From Roseibium sp. HPY-6 (GTDB lineage: Bacteria > Pseudomonadota > Alphaproteobacteria > Rhizobiales > Stappiaceae), in the NCBI RefSeq assembly GCF_040530035.1, contig NZ_JBEWCD010000002.1, positions 2,835,793 to 2,899,792 of the forward strand: a DNA stretch of 64,000 nt, read 5' to 3'. The notes beneath the pieces are model-generated. The model ran no database searches. It worked only from the letters and a program-made list of their open reading frames with translations, and had not been told where the DNA came from. This document shows, one piece after another, positions 19,707 through 29,100 of the stretch (position 1 is the stretch's first letter; the number at the start of each line of letters is the position of its first letter). The translations under genes and the position numbers were made by a program.

Positions 19707-20870
19707 TCAAAGTCCCATCTTGTGAGCACGTGAGGTGAAAAAGATGCCGGATGGGCTTTCCGCGTCGATCTCCCCCCGTTTTTCAAAAGTTCTCGTGTCG
19801 TAAATGATAACCTTTCCGGCATCGCGTACAGACACCCAGACCTCGTGACCTCGCGGCGTGAACTCCATGTGGAGGACGGCCTTCCCCGGTTTGAATTCGT
19901 GAACAACGTTCTTGCCCACAGTGTCGATCACCTGGATCGTGTCGTTGAGCGGATGCGCAAAATTGACCCAAACCTGCCGACCATCCGGGCGCGCCATCGC
20001 AAAAACAGGTTGTCCGTAAGTATCGGTTCGTCCGGTCTCGGAAAGGGTCTGCGCGTCGATCCAAAGGACCTGGTGGTGTCCAACGGCAGGAAGTACGAAT
20101 TCGCGGCCTGCGCGCGCCCAGCCCTCAAGATGGGGCATCTTGTAGACCGGCAAATCCTTCTGGCCGCGGCCATATTCAGGCAGGACGCGGATCGGGCGCG
20201 GCTCCGGATCCCACATATCAATCGCCGTCAATCCATCCTCTCCGAAAAGGCCGGTGATATAGAGACGCCCGTCATCGGTGATCAGCGCGTCGTAAGGATT
20301 GGTGCCGATGTCTTCAATCCTGGTGACGATAGGATCTCTGGATGAAAGGTCCGCGATCCAGGTCGCGCCGTCATCCCAAAGCGAGAACACGAACTTTCGC
20401 CCAGGCGCGTCCACAAGACCGATCGTTTTTGACCCCGTCGGAATATCGGCGACAAGCTCCAGCGTGTCGGCGTCGAAGATCCTTACGCCGCCCGGTTCGT
20501 AGTTCGAAACCGCAACGAGACGTCCATCATCGGAGATGGCGCCGCCGATGGCATTGCCAGACTGAACAATACGCCCGACAATCTTCCGTGTTGTGATGTC
20601 GACCTTCGTGAGGCCGCCGTCGCGTCCGAAGACGTAGGCGAATCTCTGGTCGGGTGAGTAAACAAGACTAGCGTGGGAAAGGTCACCGAGACCCTCGATC
20701 CTGGCGAGTGCGGCACGCTCGGACTGGTCGATGAGGAGAAGCGACCCGCTTGCGCGCTCCACCACCAGACCCAGGTCACCTGTGGCGTGTATTGTTTCTG
20801 CCTTAGGCGTGGGGGCAACCACCAGACTTGTCACGGCGAAAGCCAGAAAGAAATGCTTGAGAATGTTCAT
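19707..20870 (-). CDS. nirF: NirF, periplasmic d1-propeller protein of heme d1 synthesis
   Basis: A 387-residue protein with a signal peptide and a propeller-like d1 domain similar to those of NirS and NirN, but with no cytochrome c motif. Recognisable blade sequences include IGGAISDDGRLVAVSNYEPG and VLHMEFTPRGHEVWVSVRDAG. NirF is required for a late step of heme d1 formation. The ATG overlaps the stop of nirC by 4 bp. Confidence 0.93.
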   Translation of the reverse strand: MNILKHFFLAFAVTSLVVAPTPKAETIHATGDLGLVVERASGSLLLIDQSERAALARIEGLGDLSHASLVYSPDQRFAYVFGRDGGLTKVDITTRKIVGRIVQSGNAIGGAISDDGRLVAVSNYEPGGVRIFDADTLELVADIPTGSKTIGLVDAPGRKFVFSLWDDGATWIADLSSRDPIVTRIEDIGTNPYDALITDDGRLYITGLFGEDGLTAIDMWDPEPRPIRVLPEYGRGQKDLPVYKMPHLEGWARAGREFVLPAVGHHQVLWIDAQTLSETGRTDTYGQPVFAMARPDGRQVWVNFAHPLNDTIQVIDTVGKNVVHEFKPGKAVLHMEFTPRGHEVWVSVRDAGKVIIYDTRTFEKRGEIDAESPSGIFFTSRAHKMGL

Positions 20871-21172
20871 TTCAATTCTCCTTTCAGCAGGTATTCGGCT
20901 ATTCGTTTTGCGTCTTTCTCACTCATGATCGGACGCCATGGCGGCATGGCCGTCTCCGGAATGCCGTCCAGAACCACAATGGAAAGAGTTTCGATGTCGT
21001 ACTGGGTGAGCGAGTGCGGCGTGATGTCCGGACCAAGGCCACCTTTCAAGTTGAGGCCATGACACGACCCGCAGTCCTGATGAACGAGATTGATGAGTTT
21101 CCCGACAGGGCTCAATTCTTCGCCCACCGCCGGCGAGCAAAACAGCAGTAAGAGTGCAAGCAGCCTAAACAT
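20867..21172 (-). CDS. nirC: NirC, small periplasmic cytochrome c
   Basis: A 101-residue single-heme cytochrome with a signal peptide and CGSCH at about residues 34-38, followed by KGGLGPDITP and a methionine region (ETAMPPW) that can supply the sixth ligand. Family members (cytochrome c55X) donate electrons to NirS or accept them during d1 maturation. The start at 21172 gives an 8-bp overlap with nirE and a proper signal peptide (MFRLLALLLLF). A longer frame starting at 21244 would lie inside nirE. Confidence 0.9.
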   Translation of the reverse strand: MFRLLALLLLFCSPAVGEELSPVGKLINLVHQDCGSCHGLNLKGGLGPDITPHSLTQYDIETLSIVVLDGIPETAMPPWRPIMSEKDAKRIAEYLLKGELK

Positions 21173-21959
21173 GGGCTCGCTGCCTGGCTGTGCATGGATC
21201 TGTGACAACCATTTGGTCCGAACCGAACACAGACCACTCGGCACTGAGCGTTACGACCTTGCCTATGACAAAGAGCACGGGCGCCTTCAGACCTGCATCG
21301 CGCATATCGAGCGCAACGCGGCCCAGCTTTGAGAACAGTTTGGTTTCCCGAGGAGTGGTTGCTTCGGCGATTGCCATGACCGGCGTGTCGTCACTCAAGC
21401 CTTCGGCAACCAGCCGCATGGCGATCTGGCCAATACTCGCAACGCCCATGTAAACGACCAGCGTTGTCTGTTCGCAGGCGAGGCTCTTCCAGTCCAGGTC
21501 GAGCGATCCATTGGCCTGACGGTGACCGGTGACATAGCGCACGCCGGTTGCAAGTCCGCGATGTGTCAGCGGAACACCACTAACGCACGCAGCGCCCTGT
21601 GCGGCCGTGATGCCGGGCGCATACTCTACGTCGATACCGTGCGCCGTCAGATGAGCCGCCTCTTCCGATCCGCGGCCGAAAATGAGGGGATCGCCACCTT
21701 TGAGTCGTGCGACGGTCAGGCCGTCTTCAGCAAATGCGCGGAGGATTTCATTGATCTTGCCTTGCGGCACCGGATGATTTTCCGGCGACTTGCCTACCGG
21801 TACCAACTGCGCGCCGGCCGGCGCCAGAGCCAGAATTTCAGCAGATACGAGACGGTCGTAGACCACAACATCTGCAGCCTGCAGCATGCGTACCGATTTG
21901 AGCGTCAGCAGTTCAGGATCGCCTGGCCCGGCTCCGATGAGAAAGACTTTTCCCGTCAT
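21165..21959 (-). CDS. nirE: NirE, uroporphyrinogen-III C-methyltransferase
   Basis: A 264-residue SAM-dependent methyltransferase. Motifs are VFLIGAGPGDPELLT at the start, VVYDRLVS, VARLKGGDPLIFGRGSEE, the PGITAA segment and the TLVVYMGV loop. It converts uroporphyrinogen III to precorrin-2, the first step toward siroheme and heme d1. The start at 21959 has GAGG about 7 nt upstream; a GTG further up lacks this. An NNR box lies 69 bp upstream of the start, so nirE can have its own promoter inside the nir operon. Confidence 0.93.
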   Translation of the reverse strand: MTGKVFLIGAGPGDPELLTLKSVRMLQAADVVVYDRLVSAEILALAPAGAQLVPVGKSPENHPVPQGKINEILRAFAEDGLTVARLKGGDPLIFGRGSEEAAHLTAHGIDVEYAPGITAAQGAACVSGVPLTHRGLATGVRYVTGHRQANGSLDLDWKSLACEQTTLVVYMGVASIGQIAMRLVAEGLSDDTPVMAIAEATTPRETKLFSKLGRVALDMRDAGLKAPVLFVIGKVVTLSAEWSVFGSDQMVVTDPCTARQRAHV

Positions 21960-22021
21960 GAAAGACCTCGTTTCCCCGGAAGTTTGATGGCCTATGGTCA
22001 CTTATTTCGCACACGCCCTGC

Positions 22022-22035
22022 TTGACTATTGTCAA
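22022..22035. promoter_or_regulatory. NNR/DNR-type box upstream of nirE
   Basis: TTGACTATTGTCAA fits TTGAC-N4-GTCAA exactly. It lies between the cupredoxin stop and nirE, centred about 69 bp before the nirE ATG on the minus strand. This divides the nir genes into two transcripts that share one regulator. Confidence 0.78.
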
Positions 22036-22075
22036 GGGTCACTTTTCTTTTTGAGTGCGAAAAAACAATTGAAAG

Positions 22076-22498
22076 TCAGGGTGTTACGGTCACCCGTCCG
22101 ATCATTTCCTGCGTTTCCCAATGAGGGCCGCACAGATAGGTCTGCGGTGGACCTGCAGTGAGGAACGTGAACTCGAAGTGTTCTTTAGGAAAGAGCCGGT
22201 CCGATTCCGGAATGCCTTCGTCTTTCAGCACGACGCTGTGGCTGGTTCGCTTGTCCACATTCACCCAGTGGACAGTCGTGCCGACCGGCACGCTCAGGTC
22301 TTCCGGACAAAATTTGTACTTGTACATCGTCACGACAGTGACGCCTTCCGCATCCGACGACGGTTGTCCAAACAGGTCGACGTAGCGTTCCTCCGCTTCC
22401 GCGCAAATTAAAGCGGTGTCGTCGTCGGCTGCTACTGTGGAACATGCGATTGCCATTGAAAGCAGGGCAGCAGAAAGACAGAACGAATTCAGAGACAT
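22076..22498 (-). CDS. Periplasmic cupredoxin (azurin/plastocyanin-like)
   Basis: A 140-residue protein with an N-terminal signal peptide. It has one type 1 copper site: His 87 (RTSHSV), Cys 123, His 126 (YLCGPHWETQEM) and Met 132, in the usual H...C-x2-H-x5-M order. Two further cysteines (about 32 and 64) may form a disulphide. The end of the signal peptide (AIAC) is weakly lipobox-like, so lipid attachment is possible. Lying between the NirT-like fusion and nirE, it is a plausible electron donor to NirS, as pseudoazurin or azurin are in other denitrifiers. That role is inferred from position. Confidence 0.85.
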   Translation of the reverse strand: MSLNSFCLSAALLSMAIACSTVAADDDTALICAEAEERYVDLFGQPSSDAEGVTVVTMYKYKFCPEDLSVPVGTTVHWVNVDKRTSHSVVLKDEGIPESDRLFPKEHFEFTFLTAGPPQTYLCGPHWETQEMIGRVTVTP

Positions 22499-22522
22499 AC
22501 GATTTCTCCCTCGTTATCGAAA

Positions 22523-22548
22523 AGGGCGGCCGTTTTACGGGCCGCCCT
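22523..22548 (-). other. Stem-loop between the NirT-like gene and the cupredoxin gene
   Basis: AGGGCGGCC (22523-22531) pairs with GGCCGCCCT (22540-22548), a perfect 9-bp stem with an 8-nt loop. On the minus strand it is followed by TTTCG. It may be a weak terminator or an mRNA-stabilising element that raises or separates cupredoxin expression. Confidence 0.6.
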
Positions 22549-22553
22549 GCTTG

Positions 22554-24353
22554 CTACTGTTTGATTGCGTTGATCTGTGCCGCGTCATCATCGAGCGCGA
22601 GACTTGTATCGAGCGTCACGTGGTGGAACCGTGCCGCGGCATAGTCGTCGTGGATGGCAAAGCCCACGGTGTAGGTTTTGCCGGGCTCCAGCGGAACATC
22701 TCCAGGTGCGCCGGAAGCAAGCGGCCTTGAGAAAACCACCGTCCAGACACCGCCCGACAGGTTGGCCTCAGCCGAGATATCACCGCCATTTGCGACCCTG
22801 CGCTCAAGCAGATATCCGTTGGAGGCAGACCCGTCGGCATAGATCCTGAGCAGATCAAGGAAGGTGCCGTTTGCTAGAAGCTCGTCTATCTCTTCAGCCG
22901 GTTTCAACTTGTCCCAGCCACCCTGAGCTTTGCCACGTCTGCCCTTGACCTCAACCTTGGTCCGGCTTTCGGTCAGATATTTTGTGATCGTTTCCTTGGC
23001 CTCGAGCTGGCTGGCAACGTCCGCGTTTGCGGCAATAGCGTCCGCTCCCGGGTCGAAGGGCATGTAGGTATTGTCTGCGTGGCATGAGGACCAGCATCCG
23101 GTAGTCTCACCCATCTCGATGCCTGTACCGGTTATCATCATGGCGACCTTGATCTGGTTGTCCGGGTCCATCTTGCCGCCGTCGACGAACGGTGCCGGAT
23201 TGTGACCAGCATCAGGCCACTGGATCCGCACATGAAGATTTTCATCGTCATGGGCCGCCTGGATGCTCGCGGCGATGGTGCCGCGTTTGCCGGGTATCGG
23301 TGTCGGCTCGATCTCGCCACCGGCCACAATCTTGGTGCCGATTGTTTCCACTTCCTTCGCGTGACAGGTCGTGCAGGCATCACCTCCCTTGGTGAGCGGA
23401 CGCGCACCGCCGTGGGTTTTGCCGTTCTGAACCCATTCGAAGGACGCCTGTCCCGGATAAAAGAGCGTGAGGTCGGTCACAGGCACCGCTGCCCAGTCGA
23501 CGTTGGACGCAACATCACCAGCAGCACCTCCGGTGGCAGCCGGTTCGCTGGCAGAAGAACCGTCGGCTTTTGCGCGTTCTTCGGCAAGCGCACTCTCCAC
23601 AGCTGCCTGAATCTGAGCCAGGACAGCCTCTTGCTGCGATTTTTGGGCAGCCTTTGCAGCGGCAGATTGTTCGGCTTCCAGGGCTTCCACCCTGGCAAGG
23701 CTTGCAAGATATTCCTGAGGAATTTCACGCATGAAACCGGGATGCGGGGCTTCGAGCTCTTCCAGATAGTCCTCTTCCGCCCGGTCACGCAGATCGGAGT
23801 GCGCGATGCCCTTGTGGCAGTCGATACAGGTCTGACCGCTGGACATGGCGTTCATATGCTGTTGGCGCGCACGTGGTTGCTGAAACTCCGGCATCATGGA
23901 TTCGAAATCGTGACAATTCCGGCACTCGCGAGAATCGTTGGCCTTCATGCGCTCCCATTCGTTCATGGCGAGCTGAAGCCGTTTTGCTTCGAATTTTTCC
24001 GGCGTGTTGATGGTGCCGACGACCTTGCCGTAAAGTTCCTTGGTTGCCTGGACCTTGCGGATGATCTTGTGTGTCCAGTCTTTCGGCACGTGGCAGTCGG
24101 AGCATGTGGCACCGACACCTGAGCGGTTCACGTCGTGTATCGTGCCTTTGTATTCTTCATAGACGTAATCGCGCATCTCATGACAGGAGATGCAGAATTG
24201 CTTGGTGTTGGTGGCCTCCATTGCGGTGTTGAAACCACCCCAGAAGATGATGCCGGCAACAAACACGGCTGCAGCGCCACCAATGGGCATTCCCCAAAGA
24301 AAATATCTGCGCCAGATCGGTTTTTTCTTGTCACCTTGGCTGCTCTCACTCAT
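22554..24353 (-). CDS. NapC/NirT-like tetraheme cytochrome fused to a cytochrome c-552/DMSO-reductase-type haem-binding domain
   Basis: A 599-residue membrane-anchored protein. One transmembrane helix (about 17-40) precedes a NapC/NirT domain with four heme motifs: CISCH (54), CSDCH (84), CRNCH (144) and CIDCH (176). An Ala/Glu-rich, probably helical linker (about 205-285) leads to a C-terminal domain of the ethylbenzene-dehydrogenase-related haem-binding type. That domain has a fifth CTTCH (327) and an unusual CWSSCH (420-425, three residues between cysteines). NapC/NirT proteins oxidise quinol and pass electrons to periplasmic reductases. Its place directly after nirS suggests a quinol route to NirS, perhaps through the cupredoxin. 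GGAG precedes the ATG by about 8 nt. Domain calls are firm; the role is inferred. Confidence 0.86.
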   Translation of the reverse strand: MSESSQGDKKKPIWRRYFLWGMPIGGAAAVFVAGIIFWGGFNTAMEATNTKQFCISCHEMRDYVYEEYKGTIHDVNRSGVGATCSDCHVPKDWTHKIIRKVQATKELYGKVVGTINTPEKFEAKRLQLAMNEWERMKANDSRECRNCHDFESMMPEFQQPRARQQHMNAMSSGQTCIDCHKGIAHSDLRDRAEEDYLEELEAPHPGFMREIPQEYLASLARVEALEAEQSAAAKAAQKSQQEAVLAQIQAAVESALAEERAKADGSSASEPAATGGAAGDVASNVDWAAVPVTDLTLFYPGQASFEWVQNGKTHGGARPLTKGGDACTTCHAKEVETIGTKIVAGGEIEPTPIPGKRGTIAASIQAAHDDENLHVRIQWPDAGHNPAPFVDGGKMDPDNQIKVAMMITGTGIEMGETTGCWSSCHADNTYMPFDPGADAIAANADVASQLEAKETITKYLTESRTKVEVKGRRGKAQGGWDKLKPAEEIDELLANGTFLDLLRIYADGSASNGYLLERRVANGGDISAEANLSGGVWTVVFSRPLASGAPGDVPLEPGKTYTVGFAIHDDYAAARFHHVTLDTSLALDDDAAQINAIKQ

Positions 24354-24488
24354 GTCCAGGCTCCAAATTTAATGATATTGCGGACCCTTGCCGGTTGATC
24401 CGCCGACAATCGCATTCAGGATGAGGGGAGCGTTTCCACTGTTCCGGGCAACGTCCCGTCGAAGCAGTCCCGACGCCGCTGGAAAGGA

Positions 24489-24515
24489 GAAGGGCAGGTG
24501 CTCTACCCGCCCTTC
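24489..24515 (-). other. Stem-loop between nirS and the NirT-like gene
   Basis: GAAGGGC (24489-24495) pairs with GCCCTTC (24509-24515), with an inner GGT/ACC helix. It lies in the 179-bp gap after nirS. There is no strong T-tract, so partial termination or protection of the nirS message is more likely than full termination. Confidence 0.5.
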
Positions 24516-24532
24516 CATCTTGTGTCTTCACA

Positions 24533-26209
24533 TCAGGTGACGTGGTTCGAACGGTTGTAGACGTTGAATTTGCCGGTCGGAGCGTAGAGCCCTTTGACCC
24601 GCGCCTTTTCTTCCAGCGTTTTGGAATCAAAGATCACGATTTCACCATTCGGTTCCAGCGAAGTTGCCCGGTTCCACTTGGACACCCAGACTTCAGATCC
24701 GTCCTGGTTGAACTCGATATGGACGGCGACGTTACCTTCTTCTTCGGTAATCTGGATCGTTTCCACGATCTCGCCTGTTTCCTTCGAAATAACCTGAACG
24801 GATTGCTGGACTTCCGGTTCCGGATGCTTGGTCTGGTCGGCCCAGATATAGTCCGAATTGGGGTGTGTCCGGATGAAGAGGCCGGCACCGTCGGTTTCAA
24901 CCTCGTAGCAGACTTTCCACGCCTGATCGGGATGTCCTTCCGGATCATTGCCCCAGACCGTCACAGTGCCTTCGCCAAGGTGTGTCGTACCTCCGACCGG
25001 ACCACAATTGGGATCATCCCAGTTTGCGCCCGGGCCGGGGTGAGGCAGTGCTGCCGTATCGATCATCGCTTCCAGTTTGTGCGTTTGCGTATCGACCACA
25101 ACCATCTTGTTCGATGCATTCGCGGCGATCTGGAAATAGCGGCCGGTCGGATCAAAGAAACCGTCGTGAAGGAACTTTGCAGAGTCGATCTTGTCGATGC
25201 GAAGGTTTTCGAGATCGGTATAGTCGACCTGCCAGAGCTGTCCGAGCTCCTTGACCGCAACGATCCAGGTTGGCTCGTTTGGCGTCGTATAGATGGCGGC
25301 CACGCGGCTTTCTTCCACGTATTCACCGTCGACATTTACACCGCGGGTTGAAACGACCTTCTTCGGCTCCATCGTTTCGGCATCAACGATGGCGAAGTGC
25401 GGCGGCCAGTATCCGCCACCAATGACGTATTTTCCGTCACCGGAAACGGCAACATCACGTGCGTCGTAGGCGATCTTCACTTCAGCGACCAGCATGTTCT
25501 CCGGGTTCTGCCAGAGGTCAATCTTGGTCATCTTGCCGTCGCGGCCCATCGTGTACCAGAAACGGCCTGGGTGTTCGGGTTCGGTAACCGAGTGGTGCTC
25601 GGAGGCCTTCAACACGTGGACAGCATACCCGGTTGGGATATGCGCCAGCACTTCCTTGGTGTCACCGTCGACAACAGCAACCTTGCCCACGTCACGTTCG
25701 ATGACGACAAAGAAGTTTTCCCAGTTCCGTCCGTGCAGCGGCTCGGTCGGATAGTCTTCTCGTTCGACATAGACCTTGCGGGTCGCTTCCATCTGCGCCA
25801 GGGACATCTCCGGGGGTGTCGGCGCTTCCATCATGATGTAAGTCGCCATGTCCTTGATTTCTTGCTCGGTCATGATGTCCGAGAAGTTGTTCATACCGCC
25901 TTCTGTGCCCCAGGAGATGATCTTCTCAAGCCGTTCCTGGCCAAGTTGCAGCGTGCCGCCAGTAGTGACGGTGCCGTCAGCTGCTGTCTTTTTCCATTCC
26001 GGCTCAAGATTCTTTCCGGTCGCACCTTTGCGCAGGACACCGTGGCACCCCGCGCATCTTTCGAAGTAGAGCTGCTTGGAACTTTCAAAGGCCTCCTCGC
26101 TCAAGGTTGGACCTTCAGCAAAGGCAGGCGCTGTAACGCTGCCCAACAGCAGCGTCAGACAGGTCGCTAACGCGTAACCCGACCCTTTTCTCTTCCTTGG
26201 ATGTGACAT
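24533..26209 (-). CDS. nirS: NirS, cytochrome cd1 nitrite reductase
   Basis: A 558-residue periplasmic enzyme that reduces nitrite to NO. After the signal peptide (ending APAFA) the cytochrome c domain has CAGCH at about residues 52-56. The d1 propeller follows, with typical stretches such as HGRNWENFFVV, GRDGKMTKIDLW, SRVAAIYTTPNEPTW and the end APTGKFNVYNRSNHVT. The start at 26209 is preceded by GGAG 8 nt upstream; a longer ATG at 26254 lacks this. It is divergent from norC, and each has its own NNR box at almost the same distance (about 69 bp). Confidence 0.96.
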   Translation of the reverse strand: MSHPRKRKGSGYALATCLTLLLGSVTAPAFAEGPTLSEEAFESSKQLYFERCAGCHGVLRKGATGKNLEPEWKKTAADGTVTTGGTLQLGQERLEKIISWGTEGGMNNFSDIMTEQEIKDMATYIMMEAPTPPEMSLAQMEATRKVYVEREDYPTEPLHGRNWENFFVVIERDVGKVAVVDGDTKEVLAHIPTGYAVHVLKASEHHSVTEPEHPGRFWYTMGRDGKMTKIDLWQNPENMLVAEVKIAYDARDVAVSGDGKYVIGGGYWPPHFAIVDAETMEPKKVVSTRGVNVDGEYVEESRVAAIYTTPNEPTWIVAVKELGQLWQVDYTDLENLRIDKIDSAKFLHDGFFDPTGRYFQIAANASNKMVVVDTQTHKLEAMIDTAALPHPGPGANWDDPNCGPVGGTTHLGEGTVTVWGNDPEGHPDQAWKVCYEVETDGAGLFIRTHPNSDYIWADQTKHPEPEVQQSVQVISKETGEIVETIQITEEEGNVAVHIEFNQDGSEVWVSKWNRATSLEPNGEIVIFDSKTLEEKARVKGLYAPTGKFNVYNRSNHVT

Positions 26210-26270
26210 TCTCCAAACTCCAAATGCAGGTGAGGCATTCGCGAGTTTGCGCAAAGACCACTGAGGTTCC

Positions 26271-26284
26271 TTGACTTTCGTTAA
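26271..26284. promoter_or_regulatory. NNR/DNR-type box upstream of nirS
   Basis: TTGACTTTCGTTAA matches TTGAC-N4-GTCAA with one change. Its centre is about 69 bp before the nirS ATG on the minus strand. Confidence 0.65.
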
Positions 26285-26352
26285 GAGGAAGACGCGGGAA
26301 CAGCCGAAGACTTCGCCTTGAAATGCACAACGCCTGTCACGCCGCCCCGAGC

Positions 26353-26366
26353 TTGACTTTGGTTAA
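26353..26366. promoter_or_regulatory. NNR/DNR-type box upstream of norC
   Basis: TTGACTTTGGTTAA has the same single departure from TTGAC-N4-GTCAA as the nirS box. Its centre is about 69 bp before the norC ATG. Confidence 0.65.
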
Positions 26367-26428
26367 GGAAACACGGCCGCGCGCTGTCACCTTCAACAAG
26401 ACGATCAACTCGGGGAAAGGAGCGCGTA

Positions 26429-26881
26429 ATGCGCGAAGTCATGACCAAAAGCATGGCCCGAAACATTTTTTATGGCGGGTCACTCTTCTTCATCATCATC
26501 TTCCTGGGACTGTCGATCCACAGTCACCTCTACATTACCGGGACGTCGACAAATCACGCGGGCATCACCGAAAGCGTGGCAGCGGGCAAACGCGTCTGGG
26601 AAGACAAGGCCTGCATCAATTGTCATACGATCCTGGGTGAGGGCGCTTACTTTGCGCCTGAGGTCGGCAATGTGATGACCCGCTGGGGCGTGCTGGACGA
26701 TCCGGACGCGGCTTTCGAAACGCTGAAAGGCTGGATGGAATCCATGCCGACCGGCATCGAAGGGCGCAGGCAGATGCCCAACTTCAATTTGACCGACGAG
26801 GAAATCCGCGACCTCGCGAACTTCCTGATCTGGACCGACAAGATCGACGCCCAGGACTGGCCGCCGAACGATGCCGGCTGA
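26429..26881 (+). CDS. norC: NorC, cytochrome c subunit of nitric oxide reductase
   Basis: A 150-residue membrane-anchored cytochrome with one N-terminal transmembrane helix (about 13-33) and the heme motif CINCH at about 62-66. GEGAYFAPEVGN and a methionine in RRQMPNF follow. It passes electrons to NorB in the cNor complex. AGGAG lies 8 nt before the ATG at 26429; an in-frame ATG at 26441 is less well placed. First gene of norCBQDEF. Confidence 0.94.
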   Translation: MREVMTKSMARNIFYGGSLFFIIIFLGLSIHSHLYITGTSTNHAGITESVAAGKRVWEDKACINCHTILGEGAYFAPEVGNVMTRWGVLDDPDAAFETLKGWMESMPTGIEGRRQMPNFNLTDEEIRDLANFLIWTDKIDAQDWPPNDAG

Positions 26882-26901
26882 TCCGAAAGCATGAGGATTG
26901 A

Positions 26902-28275
<1,374 letters not shown>

Positions 28276-28277
28276 AC

Positions 28278-29090
28278 ATGATGGAAGGTTCCATATCCTT
28301 GAACAAAGGGGCGGCAGCCGCCCCTTTCTATCTCTCTCAGGGTGATGAGTGCACGGTGTTCGATGCCGCCTACAAGAACGGATTGCCGGTTCTTCTGAAA
28401 GGGCCGACCGGTTGCGGCAAGACGCGCTTTGTCGCCCATATGTCTGCCAGCCTGGGGCGCAAGCTCTATACCGTTGCCTGCCACGACGACCTGTCCGCCG
28501 CGGACCTGATCGGCCGCTATCTGCTGAAGGGCGGCGAAACAGTATGGGTGGACGGTCCGCTCACACGGGCGGTCCGGGAAGGAGCGATCTGTTATCTCGA
28601 CGAGGTTGTTGAGGCGCGCAAGGACGTCACGGTGGTCCTGCACCCGCTGACAGACGACCGCAGGACGCTTCCCATTGACCGAACCGGGGAAGAGCTTGCA
28701 GCTGCCCCCGGCTTCATGCTGGTTGCCTCCTATAATCCCGGATACCAGAACATCCTGAAGACACTGAAACCATCTACCCGCCAGCGCTTTGTATCGCTTG
28801 AATTCGATTTTCCTTCTGTTGATCTTGAGGTTGAGATTGTTGCTGAAGAGAGTGGCCTCGATCGTGACCGCGTGCTGGCACTCGTTCGCCTGGCAGGCAA
28901 ACTGAGAGCGCTCAAAGGACAAGATTTGGAAGAAGGCGTTTCGACCCGCCTTGTTGTTTATGCCGCAACGCTGGTAGCGCAGGGCATGGCGGTGGAAAGG
29001 GCCGTTCTGGCCGCGATGATCGAACCCCTGACGGATGACGAAGACGTCAAACGCGGGCTCCAAGATCTTGTCACGGTCGTGTTTGGGTGA
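28278..29090 (+). CDS. norQ: NorQ, MoxR-type AAA+ ATPase
   Basis: A 270-residue AAA+ protein with Walker A KGPTGCGKTRF, Walker B ICYLDEV and the sensor region VASYNPGYQN. NorQ acts with the VWA protein NorD to insert the non-heme iron into NorB. The ATG at 28278, 3 bp after the norB stop, has GGAG just upstream. A GTG at 28272 overlapping norB is an alternative. Confidence 0.93.
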   Translation: MMEGSISLNKGAAAAPFYLSQGDECTVFDAAYKNGLPVLLKGPTGCGKTRFVAHMSASLGRKLYTVACHDDLSAADLIGRYLLKGGETVWVDGPLTRAVREGAICYLDEVVEARKDVTVVLHPLTDDRRTLPIDRTGEELAAAPGFMLVASYNPGYQNILKTLKPSTRQRFVSLEFDFPSVDLEVEIVAEESGLDRDRVLALVRLAGKLRALKGQDLEEGVSTRLVVYAATLVAQGMAVERAVLAAMIEPLTDDEDVKRGLQDLVTVVFG

Positions 29091-29100
29091 GGCCAGACCG

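Noticed and set aside
15046..20870. nirN and nirF as broken or duplicate nirS copies
   Set aside because: Both are intact, of family length, and in the usual order of heme d1 synthesis operons.
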